Positions 43,618 through 50,722 of a DNA stretch of 50,722 bases are shown here, piece by piece (within the stretch, counting starts at the first letter, position 1; each line of letters begins with the position of its first letter). The notes beneath the pieces are model-generated. The model worked only from the letters and a program-made list of their open reading frames with translations. It did no database searches and was not told where the DNA came from. The DNA comes from Armatimonadota bacterium (GTDB lineage: Bacteria > Armatimonadota > JAAZEB01). The DNA is taken from assembly GCA_012512505.1 (NCBI GenBank), contig JAAZEB010000247.1, forward strand, positions 1 to 50,722. The letters are read 5' to 3'. The translations under genes were made by a program, and so were the position numbers.

Positions 43618-44652
43618 ATGCTGATGCGGGAGAGAGCAAGCGAGATAGCGGCCGGTGGTTCGCTGCGCCTCTATCCTTTGAAGTTCCACGAGGTCTATCA
43701 AGAGCGGGTGTGGGGCGGCGACGGCCTGGCCCGGGTGCTGGGCAAAGAGCTGCCGGCCGGCGCGCCGATTGGCGAGTCGTGGGAGGTGGCGGACCACCCG
43801 CACGCCACCAGCGTGGTGCGCAACGGCCCCTATGCCGGCATGCGCCTGGATGCCCTGCGCGAGCAGTTCGGGGCGGAGCTGATCGGGGAGCGGGCGCTGG
43901 CGCTGGGCCGCGGCCGCCTGCCGCTGCTGATCAAGTTCCTCGACTGCCGCGACCGCCTCTCGGTGCAGGTGCATCCAGACGACGCCTATGCTGCCGCGCA
44001 CGAGGGCGGTTCCCTCGGCAAGACGGAGCTGTGGTACGTGGTGGCCGCCGAGCCGGGCGCGCGCATCTGGTGCGGCCTGAAGCCGGGGATCGATCGTCCG
44101 GCGCTGGAGCAGGCAATCGCGGCCGGCCGGGTGCCGGAGACCCTCGCCGAGGTAGAAGCGGCGGCGGGCGACTGCCTCTTCATCCCGGCCGGCCGCGTTC
44201 ACGCCCTCGGCGAGGGGCTGATCATCTGCGAGATTCAGCAGAACTCCGATGTCACCTACCGCTTCTACGACTGGGACCGCGTCGGGCTCGATGGGAAGCC
44301 GCGCCAACTGCACATCACGCAGTCGCTGGAGGTGATCGACTACGGGGCCAGCGAGACCCCCTATTGCCAGCCGCAGGTTTCCCAGATGCCGGGAGCGGTC
44401 GTGGCCCGCCTGGCCACCTGCCCCCAGTTCGCCGTCGAGAAGCTGACGGTGACCGGCCAACTCGCCTCAGACACGGGCGGCAGCAGCTTCCACACCCTCT
44501 CCGCGATCATCGGCGAGGGGTACGTTCGCGTTGGCGACCGCGACCCGGAGCCGATCCGTCACGGCGAGACGGTGTTGATTCCCTGCGCCGCCGGCGCCTA
44601 CACGATCGAGTCGGCCGGTAACCTGGAGCTGCTGCGCGCCTTTATCCCTTGA
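43618..44652 (+). CDS. manA: Mannose-6-phosphate isomerase, short type I form
   Basis: The 344-residue enzyme interconverts mannose 6-phosphate and fructose 6-phosphate. The zinc ligands are Gln117 and His119 (QVHPDD), Glu137 (GKTELWYV) and His195 (GRVHAL), and the catalytic Arg216 is in YRFYDWDR. The long helical insertion of E. coli ManA is missing, as in the short bacterial form (about 310-340 residues). Start options are ATG 43618 and ATG 43624; GAGAG precedes the first. A TATACT (43583-43588) could be its -10, but no -35 box is visible. Its stop overlaps that of adk by 11 bases, end to end. Confidence 0.94.
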   Translation: MLMRERASEIAAGGSLRLYPLKFHEVYQERVWGGDGLARVLGKELPAGAPIGESWEVADHPHATSVVRNGPYAGMRLDALREQFGAELIGERALALGRGRLPLLIKFLDCRDRLSVQVHPDDAYAAAHEGGSLGKTELWYVVAAEPGARIWCGLKPGIDRPALEQAIAAGRVPETLAEVEAAAGDCLFIPAGRVHALGEGLIICEIQQNSDVTYRFYDWDRVGLDGKPRQLHITQSLEVIDYGASETPYCQPQVSQMPGAVVARLATCPQFAVEKLTVTGQLASDTGGSSFHTLSAIIGEGYVRVGDRDPEPIRHGETVLIPCAAGAYTIESAGNLELLRAFIP

Positions 44653-45286
44653 GGAGGCGCAGCGCCAGCGCCAGAACCTCCTCGGGGCTGCCGGTGCCAT
44701 CCACCGGGCGCAGCAGGCCCTGCTGCCGGTAGTAGTCCGCCAGCGGCGCGGTTGCCTCCGCGTAGACACGCAGGCGCCGCCGAATCGCCTCCGGCTGGTC
44801 ATCCTCGCGCTGGTACAGCTCGCCCTGGTCGAGGTCGCAAATGCCTTCCTGCTTGGGCGGCTTGTTGTCTACGTGGTAGATCGCGCCGCAGGTGCGGCAG
44901 ACGCGCCGGCCGGAAAGGCGCCGGACCACGACCTCCTCCGGCACTTCGATGTCGAGCACCGCGTCCAGCGGCATCTGCTGCGCTTGCAGGAAGGCATCCA
45001 GCGCCTCAGCCTGGGGCACGGTGCGGGGGAAGCCATCAAGAATGAAGCCGGGCTTGCAGTCTGGCCGCGCCAGGCGTTGCTTCACCATGCCGATGACGAC
45101 TTCGTCCGGCACCAGCTCGCCGCGGTCCATGTATGCCTTCGCCTTGCGGCCGAGTTCCGAGCCAGCGGCCACTTCCTCGCGGAAGATGTCGCCGGTGGAG
45201 ATATGCACCACGCCGAGCGCGGTTGAAAGCTGCTTCGCCAGGGTACCTTTGCCGGCACCGGGCGCACCCAGGAGCACCAAACGCAT
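44642..45286 (-). CDS. adk: Adenylate kinase with zinc-binding lid
   Basis: The 214-residue enzyme balances ATP, ADP and AMP. P-loop GAPGAGKGT (7-15), the AMP-binding region (STGDIFREE, GFILDGFPRT) and the LID are complete. In the LID Cys130, Cys133, Cys150 and Asp153 (CRTC ... CDLD) form the C-x2-C-x16-C-x2-D zinc site of long-type kinases. ATG 45286 follows GGAGGATG. It is not next to secY or ribosomal protein genes, the common bacterial context. It converges with manA, and the two coding regions overlap by 11 bases, so no terminator lies between them. Confidence 0.97.
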   Translation of the reverse strand: MRLVLLGAPGAGKGTLAKQLSTALGVVHISTGDIFREEVAAGSELGRKAKAYMDRGELVPDEVVIGMVKQRLARPDCKPGFILDGFPRTVPQAEALDAFLQAQQMPLDAVLDIEVPEEVVVRRLSGRRVCRTCGAIYHVDNKPPKQEGICDLDQGELYQREDDQPEAIRRRLRVYAEATAPLADYYRQQGLLRPVDGTGSPEEVLALALRLLKG

Positions 45287-45378
45287 CTGTCATCCTCCAG
45301 CCGTTCACAGAATCAGCAAAGCGGCATGTTTCGCGTGGGATCCAAACGGGGGATACCGTGGGTCTCAATTCCGCGCGC

Positions 45379-45412
45379 GTGGTGGCGGTTCCTTGTGGCA
45401 TCCCGCCACCAC
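45379..45412. repeat. Perfect 10-bp inverted repeat in a divergent region
   Basis: GTGGTGGCGG (45379-45388) pairs with CCGCCACCAC (45403-45412) across 14 bases. It lies 20 bases before the -35 box of the spermidine-synthase-like gene and could be an operator or a repeat of unknown origin. Confidence 0.5.
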
Positions 45413-45432
45413 CGCCAGGGTTCCCGCTTTGG

Positions 45433-45462
45433 TTGACGCTCGCGGGGAGCGCATGCTATACT
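45433..45462 (+). promoter_or_regulatory. Promoter of the spermidine-synthase-like gene
   Basis: TTGACG (45433-45438), an 18-base spacer and TATACT (45457-45462). Predicted transcription start near 45469 leaves a leader of about 48 bases with GGAAAGG before the ATG. Confidence 0.7.
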
Positions 45463-45516
45463 GAGACGGTGTCAGGCCAGGGAGGGTGCCCCAAGAAACC
45501 GGAAAGGCGTGTGGCG

Positions 45517-46989
45517 ATGGCGTTGAGAATCGCGGTGTTTGGCAGTGGGGCGGTGCTGATGGCCCTAGAGATCCTGGCGTTCCGCATCATCGGCAAGACC
45601 TTTGGCACCGCCTTGCGCGAGACGACCGCGGTGATCACCGTCTTCCTCACCTCGATGAGCCTGGGCTACTACCTGGGGGGCAAGGCGGGAGACCGGTGGC
45701 CGGTGCCGCGCACCCTGGTGCTGCCGATGGCAATCGCCGGGCTTTCCATCCTCCTCATCCCCGGGTTGGACACGTTGATCGCCGAGCCGGTGTTCGATTC
45801 GTCGCTGCCGCTCAGCCTTCACGCGCTCACGGTGAGCGTGGCGCTCTTCGTGGTGCCGTCACTCCTGATGGCTAGTGTGTCGCCGATTGCCATTCGGCTG
45901 TTGGCCCAAACCGTGCAGCAAACCGGGAAGATCGCTGGCAGCGTCTCGGCGCTCTCCACCATCGGCAGCATCCTCGGCACGGTGCTGATGGGCTTCTACC
46001 TGATTGACGCCGTCGGCAGCGTGCGCCGACTGGTCTACGTGTTGGGAGGCGTGATGATCCTGCTTTCGCTGATTGCCGCCGCGGGCGTGCGCCGCAAGCT
46101 CACGATCGCCACCGGACTGGCGCTGGTGCTGCTGCCTGCCGCCGGGGCCTCCGCCGCCGTCGTGTTTGAGCGCGACAGCAGCTACCACCATATCGTGGTC
46201 CGCGACGAAGATGGGATGCGCACCCTCTACTTCGATAACGCCCCCCAGAGCCGGATGGAGATCAAAGACCCGATCGCCGGCGCCTTCGAGTACACCGACT
46301 TCCTGCACGCCGCCTTCCTCTTCCGCCCGCAGCTTCAGGACGTTTTGATGCTTGGCCTGGGCGGCGGATCGGTGCCTAAGCGGTTCCTGGCCGACTATCC
46401 GCAGGTGCGCATGGATGTGGTGGACGTAGACCCGGTGGTAATCGACGTGGCAAAGCGTTACTTCGCCGTGAAGCCCGGGCCGCGCCTGAACCTCATCCAC
46501 CAGGATGCTCGTGCCTATGTGAAGCGCTGCAAGAAGAAGTACGACTATATCCTGCTGGACGCCTACACCCGCTCCCGCTATGGCTCCAGCATCCCCCCGC
46601 ACCTGACAACGCGCGAGTTCTTCCAGCAGGTGAGCGCCATCCTCAAGCCGGGCGGAATGGTTGGCTACAACGTGACCGCCACCGTGAGCCAGTATAAGCC
46701 CGGCATCCTCCAGGCGTTGCTGAAAACGATGCAGACCGAGTTCAGCACCCCCTACCTCTTTGAGGCGGAGAGTAGCTGGAACACGGTGATCCTCGCCTTC
46801 AAAGGGGAGCACCGGCCCCTCAGCAAGGAAGCCCTCGGGCGCCGGGCCAAGGAACTGGTCGCCGCCGGCACGGTGAAGCTCCCCTACTTCGAGCACCGGA
46901 TGCGCCGTACCGTGCCGGTGCCCGACGTGAAAGCCGCCATTCTCCTGACGGACGACCACGCCCCCGTCGAGCGTCTGATGCGCGACTGA
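45517..46989 (+). CDS. Membrane protein fused to a spermidine-synthase-like domain
   Basis: ATG 45517, nine bases after GGAAAGG, gives 490 residues. About seven membrane helices (5-215; for example AVFGSGAVLMALEILAFRIIG) are followed by a SpeE-like methyltransferase fold (225-480), with the cofactor motif MLGLGGGSVPKRFLADYP and the acidic strand VDVVDVDPVVIDVAK. The catalytic-type Asp of polyamine synthases may be in LLDAYTRSRYG. This fusion is widespread as 'spermidine synthase-like membrane protein'; whether it makes polyamines is unproven, and no speD or other polyamine gene is near. It is expressed from its own promoter. Confidence 0.9.
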   Translation: MALRIAVFGSGAVLMALEILAFRIIGKTFGTALRETTAVITVFLTSMSLGYYLGGKAGDRWPVPRTLVLPMAIAGLSILLIPGLDTLIAEPVFDSSLPLSLHALTVSVALFVVPSLLMASVSPIAIRLLAQTVQQTGKIAGSVSALSTIGSILGTVLMGFYLIDAVGSVRRLVYVLGGVMILLSLIAAAGVRRKLTIATGLALVLLPAAGASAAVVFERDSSYHHIVVRDEDGMRTLYFDNAPQSRMEIKDPIAGAFEYTDFLHAAFLFRPQLQDVLMLGLGGGSVPKRFLADYPQVRMDVVDVDPVVIDVAKRYFAVKPGPRLNLIHQDARAYVKRCKKKYDYILLDAYTRSRYGSSIPPHLTTREFFQQVSAILKPGGMVGYNVTATVSQYKPGILQALLKTMQTEFSTPYLFEAESSWNTVILAFKGEHRPLSKEALGRRAKELVAAGTVKLPYFEHRMRRTVPVPDVKAAILLTDDHAPVERLMRD

Positions 46990-47101
46990 CAGGGTCCGGG
47001 AAACCGACCGACCGCAGCCCCGACGGCATCGGTGCTCTGCCGGCCCACGCCTACCCGCGCGTTTGCTCTAGGCGCCAGGGTGGGGTCTCATTCCCCTCCC
47101 G

Positions 47102-48292
47102 TCAGCCCGCGCGGTCTGGTACATGCTCCCAGCGGGGCACCAGGGTGCGGAAGAGAGCAAGCCCGGCCAGATAGAGCAACCCGGCCCCGATGAAGACCGA
47201 CGGGATCCCCAGGTGCGCGGCCAACTGCGTCGCCGTCACCGGGGCCACCAGCCCACCCAGCATGACGGCTGACGACTGCATCCCGTAGGCACGGCCACGA
47301 AACTCGTCGGGCACGCGCGTGCAGATGACGGCGCCGGTGGAGGGCGCCACGGCCGCCACACACAGTCCCAGGGCGAAGTAGAGGGCGGCAAAAAGCCAGA
47401 TGCTGTGGACGCCCGCCAGCACCGCCACGAAGAGGGCGCCGCCCGCGAAGCCGGTGGTGATCGCCCGGTGGTAACCACGGCGCTCGCCGAACAGCGACCA
47501 GCGGTGCGCCGAGAGCACGAAGGCGGCGGCCGGCAGCGAGAAGATGAAGCCGGTGAACCAGTCTGGCGCCCCACTGCCGATCTTCCCGAGGTGCAGCGCC
47601 AGCAGCGGCACGAGACTGGCCATCACGAAGCCGTTCACCATCACCACCAGCATCAGCGAGCTGAGCACGGGCGAGCGGAACGCCAGCACGAAGTCGTCCA
47701 GCAAACTTGAGCCATCATCGGCGGCGACCTTGCCGGTCTCGCGGACGAACAGCCAGACCAAGAGTACCGAGATGACAACGGCAGTCCCGGAGACGGTCAT
47801 CGCGCCCCGGTAGCCAAAGATGCCGGCCAGCAGGCCGCCGATGCCCGGCCCGACAATCTGCCCGGTGGCGGAAGCGGTCTGCGCGGTGGCCACGGCGCGG
47901 GGCGCCCGGTCCTGGGGTGTGCCGGTCGCAATCAGGGCAATGGCGCCGGGGATGAAGCCGGTGAGCGCCCCGTTGAGGAAGCGCAGAATCGCCAACTGCA
48001 TCGGCGTCTGACAGACGCTCATGCCGAAGTAGATCCCAGCCAGGCAGATCCCGGCGCGCAGCGTCATCGGCTTGCGGCCGTGGCGGTCTCCCAGCCGGCT
48101 CCAGAACGGCACCGCCACGATGCTGGCGAGCGACTGAGCGGCGAAGACATAGCCTGACCACTGGATCAGGTAGCGCTTGACGCCCATCTCCTTCAAGAAG
48201 AGGGGCAGGAAGGGCATGACCTGGCACCAACTGACGGAGGCAAGGAAGATCGCGAAGCAAAGAACATACAGGTTGCGCTCGTACTGTCTCAT
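47102..48292 (-). CDS. MFS transporter, drug:H+ antiporter type
   Basis: The 396-residue protein has 12 predicted membrane helices. The loop 2-3 signature GDRHGRKP (MFS motif A) and the helix 5 region TGQIVGPGIGGLLAG (motif C of antiporters) support an efflux antiporter of the DHA1 type. The substrate is unknown. ATG 48292 (MRQYERNLYVLC) starts the first helix. The 112-base gap to the convergent spermidine-synthase-like gene has only a five-base-pair stem (47024-47042). The 176 bases between this gene and the CocE-type gene upstream contain no gene or clear promoter. Confidence 0.92.
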   Translation of the reverse strand: MRQYERNLYVLCFAIFLASVSWCQVMPFLPLFLKEMGVKRYLIQWSGYVFAAQSLASIVAVPFWSRLGDRHGRKPMTLRAGICLAGIYFGMSVCQTPMQLAILRFLNGALTGFIPGAIALIATGTPQDRAPRAVATAQTASATGQIVGPGIGGLLAGIFGYRGAMTVSGTAVVISVLLVWLFVRETGKVAADDGSSLLDDFVLAFRSPVLSSLMLVVMVNGFVMASLVPLLALHLGKIGSGAPDWFTGFIFSLPAAAFVLSAHRWSLFGERRGYHRAITTGFAGGALFVAVLAGVHSIWLFAALYFALGLCVAAVAPSTGAVICTRVPDEFRGRAYGMQSSAVMLGGLVAPVTATQLAAHLGIPSVFIGAGLLYLAGLALFRTLVPRWEHVPDRAG

Positions 48293-48468
48293 TCACCACG
48301 CCTGGAGCCGGGCAGAACATCCCGCCAACCACGCTCACTCGCGGCACTGGCTCGCGCCGGCGTGCGAGACACCCTGGAGGATGCCCCGCCTCGCCGGGTG
48401 ACCACCGGTTGGCTCCCCTTTATTTTACCACAGATCCTAGCCTGATGCACGCGGCAGCAACCCTCCCA

Positions 48469-50457
48469 TCACGCCCCGCCATCCTCCCGCGGCACGCGGA
48501 CCGACCATTGCTTCCGGAAGGTTGGCTCGCCATCTACCGTCACCACCGCCTCCACCGTCTGGTGGAACGCGGCCTCGTCGCTCGCCGTCACGCACTGCGT
48601 CTCCACCACCACCTGCTCGCCCGCCTCCTCGGCCACATAGCGATAGCCCGACTCCACCACCGCGCGCGCCGGCTGCCTGGCGGAGATGGTGAAGCGCGAA
48701 GTATTGATGCCCGCCCCGCACTGGCACTCGTACTCCACCGTGGCGGTGCCCGCCACCAGGTCGTGCGTCACGACGTAGCGCGGCGGGGGCACCTCCTCCG
48801 GCGCCGGCAGTGGGTGGTGGGGAGAAGGCAGCAGGTTCGGCGGCGGCAGCGGCGGCTCCTGGGGCGGTGCCACCGGCAGGATCAGGTGAGAAGGATGGGG
48901 GCCGCCATAGTACAGTGTCAGGGTGCAGGGCTTTGGCGTGGGCCACACATTTTGCAGGTCGGCGCCAGCGATGCTCACCCGCAGGCGATGCCCCGCCAGG
49001 AAGCGATAGGCACACGCCAGGAGGTCCACCGTCACCACGTAACGACGGCCTGGCTCCAGTGGCAGCGGATGCGTGTGCGACTCCCGATGCGTCAGGTTCA
49101 GGTAGCCCTTGGTCACCAGCACCGAGGTGCCGTCCGGCGCCACGTCGCACAGCTTCACCACCACCTGCGCTACGTCGGCGCTGGCCGAGAGGCACAGCAC
49201 CGCCTGCGGCTGCCCGATCAGCTCCAGGTCGTCCGACAGTGGCTCGGGGGTAGTGTAGGTCAGCGAGCGGGCTTCATCGACGCGCTGGTCGAGCGGCATG
49301 CCCCAGGGCGGGAACGGCCCGCCGCCATGCTTGCCGGCTGCCACTCCCACCGTGGGGTCCACCTCCAGGCGCTCGTGCTCCTCGGTGGTGGGGGCCGCGC
49401 CCGCGTCGAGCCGACCGCCGGGATGCAGGGCGTAGGCCGTGGGGCACACGCGCGTGGGCGGCCAGGCATCCTCGTGGCGAAAGAAGCCCTTGTCCTCAAT
49501 GTACATGACCGAGGGCTTCTGGTACTCCCGGATGAAGAGGGCAACCGGGGGTTCGTCCAGCACGCCGGAGTCTTCGCACTTGAGGAACTGGCGGAACCAG
49601 CGCTCGCACTCGCGCAGGCCGTCAATGCGCGGGCCGGGGATCGCCACCTCCGGCCACATGTGCGACCACGGCCCGACCATCGCCCGCTTCGGCACGTTGA
49701 GCCGCGCGAAGGCGCGCAAGAGCGGCGTCGGGTACCAGTCGGCCCAGCCGCCGATGACGAAGACGGCGCAGTGGACACGGTCGTAGTCGGGCCGCAGCGA
49801 GCGCTCGCGCCAGTAGGGACCGTCGGTCAGGTGTGAGATAAACCCGAGGCCCCAGGGCACGTTCTCCTCCAGGCGCTGCCGCCAGATCGCCTCCCGCCGC
49901 TCGCCAGTGCCCTCGCGAGAGGGGGGCATCAGGTTGTAGGCGGCCATCAGGGGGGTGTAGTTCTCGTACATGTAGGGGCGCGGCGACCCTCCGGGGTTCG
50001 TCCACTCGGTGTAGACATCGTCGGTGCCAGAGCGGACGATGATCGCCTTCAGATGGGGCGGCGCCTGCTTTGCCACCTGCCAGCAGACCACTCCGCAGTA
50101 AGAGATCCCCCACATCCCCACGTTGCCGTTGCACCACGGCTGGGCGGCAGCCCACTCCACCATCTCGTAGCCATCGTGCTGCTCGTCCAGCGGGTAGACA
50201 TCGGCGGTGATGCCCTCCGAGTCGCCGGTGCCGCGCACGTCGTAGTTGATGCAGACGTAGCCGCGCTCCGCCAGGTAGCGGAAGCGCTCGGGCGGCTCGG
50301 TGTAGTTGCCCTTGTGGTACGGGGTGTACTCGATGACCGCCGGGAACTGCCCCTCCGCGTCGGGCATCGTCAGGTGCGCCGAGAGGGAGACGCCATCACG
50401 CATCCGGATACGCACGTGGCGCACCAGCTTCACAGGATAGATTGGTTCAATCGACAT
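48469..50457 (-). CDS. CocE/NonD-type alpha/beta hydrolase (X-Pro peptidase S15 family)
   Basis: The 662-residue protein has no signal peptide. The catalytic triad is visible: Ser119 (GMWGISYCG), Asp240 (GGWADWYPT) and His266 (GPWSHMWPE). The alpha/beta-hydrolase domain (1-310, with a helical cap around 130-225) is followed by the C-terminal jelly-roll domain of the family (about 395-540; LLACAYRFLAGHRLRVSIAGAD). A further 110 residues with a Pro-rich linker (PPQEPPLPPPN) and beta-rich tail are unusual for the family. Members cut X-Pro dipeptides or esters such as cocaine and beta-lactam side chains; substrate not predictable. AGGG precedes ATG 50457. Confidence 0.92.
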   Translation of the reverse strand: MSIEPIYPVKLVRHVRIRMRDGVSLSAHLTMPDAEGQFPAVIEYTPYHKGNYTEPPERFRYLAERGYVCINYDVRGTGDSEGITADVYPLDEQHDGYEMVEWAAAQPWCNGNVGMWGISYCGVVCWQVAKQAPPHLKAIIVRSGTDDVYTEWTNPGGSPRPYMYENYTPLMAAYNLMPPSREGTGERREAIWRQRLEENVPWGLGFISHLTDGPYWRERSLRPDYDRVHCAVFVIGGWADWYPTPLLRAFARLNVPKRAMVGPWSHMWPEVAIPGPRIDGLRECERWFRQFLKCEDSGVLDEPPVALFIREYQKPSVMYIEDKGFFRHEDAWPPTRVCPTAYALHPGGRLDAGAAPTTEEHERLEVDPTVGVAAGKHGGGPFPPWGMPLDQRVDEARSLTYTTPEPLSDDLELIGQPQAVLCLSASADVAQVVVKLCDVAPDGTSVLVTKGYLNLTHRESHTHPLPLEPGRRYVVTVDLLACAYRFLAGHRLRVSIAGADLQNVWPTPKPCTLTLYYGGPHPSHLILPVAPPQEPPLPPPNLLPSPHHPLPAPEEVPPPRYVVTHDLVAGTATVEYECQCGAGINTSRFTISARQPARAVVESGYRYVAEEAGEQVVVETQCVTASDEAAFHQTVEAVVTVDGEPTFRKQWSVRVPREDGGA

Positions 50458-50573
50458 TCGCTGCTACCCTGAAAATCGCCTCTTGTCGCCGGTCTAACAC
50501 CGGATTGGCGGCGCCCCCAGCTCCATCCTGCCGGGTGGCCATCCGCCGGGCCGTCCGCAGGCCTCCGGGGTTG

Positions 50574-50675
50574 GTAGAGGCGAAGCATTGGCGGGCCAAG
50601 CGTACTGCGCCGCAATCTGTTTGACCCGCAAATGCTTCGCCCTACGGTTCGCATACGGTTCGCGGCACTCCAAAC
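50574..50675. repeat. Dispersed hairpin repeat, copy 2 (flank right of hairpin)
   Basis: Arms 50574-50595 and 50625-50645 pair with two mismatches around a 29-base loop that differs from the loop at 3651-3679 in 5 of 29 positions, in the same direction. The flank follows on the right side and is the reverse complement of the flank left of copy 1 (24 of 29 alike). Confidence 0.8.
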
Positions 50676-50695
50676 CGTTGCCGGTGGGAGCCTCG

Positions 50696-50722
50696 CGGTC
50701 GGATCGCCGGCGTCCCGCCGGC
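50696..50722. repeat. Third copy of the palindromic repeat seen at 14971 and 15027
   Basis: The 27 bases match the repeat core at 14971-14997 except for one base, including the GCCGGCG-TCC-CGCCGGC hairpin, and run into the window end. The GGGAGCCTCG just before it resembles the GGAG-rich stretch beside the other copies. Confidence 0.75.

Overview
The window reads as chromosomal DNA of a GC-rich, Gram-negative bacterium. A type IV pilin-like protein of the DUF1559 (H-X9-DG) kind, with an N-terminus typical of Armatimonadota, sits beside outer-membrane barrel proteins, large secreted glycoside-hydrolase-like proteins and many HEAT/TPR proteins. An uncultured Armatimonadota member is my best guess, from protein style only. 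I see no rRNA, tRNA, transposase, phage gene or CRISPR array.

Layout. 1-3303 (-): a secreted glycosidase-like protein cut by the window edge. 3304-4266: a gene-free stretch full of repeats and hairpins. 4267-10817: a frameshifted HEAT gene, a sensor kinase, a small unknown protein, a STAS protein and a secreted TPR protein. 10939-17988 (-): an envelope cluster with a Cys-rich protein, an FMN_bind-like protein, a porin-like barrel, an OB-fold protein, two FtsX-type permeases and two ABC ATPases. 18071-22752 (-): D-galactonate dehydratase, a membrane sensor kinase, a glycosyltransferase and a DUF4177 protein. 22861-25604 (+): an outer-membrane protein, an M28 peptidase and a TlpA-like thioredoxin with a structured leader. 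25677-30116 (-): HEAT protein, amidase, TsaC, TPR protein and STAS protein, behind a near-consensus promoter. 30500-35576 (+): alpha/alpha-barrel protein, IspG, a nuclease-fold-like protein and a membrane M28 peptidase. 35650-41212 (+): a sugar ABC importer without its ATPase, joined to a DUF6259 glycosidase-like protein. 41230-50457: DUF1559 pilin, GNAT-like protein, ManA, Adk, a membrane-fused spermidine-synthase-like protein, an MFS transporter and a CocE-type hydrolase. The right end carries repeats that match those near the left end.

How the parts fit. Two secreted glycosidase-like proteins, the importer, galactonate dehydratase and ManA point to plant- or biofilm-polysaccharide use. The 10.9-18.0 kb cluster is the best candidate for an undescribed system: both permeases carry the same periplasmic GCPYEA motif at the same residue number, beside a Cys-rich secreted protein and an OB-fold protein with a C-x4-C loop. 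Other points of note are three 11-bp direct repeats in front of the pilin gene, a leader whose hairpins compete for the tlpA-like ribosome-binding site, two probable leaderless genes (ispG, tsaC), and a dispersed hairpin repeat whose loop is inverted relative to its flank between copies.
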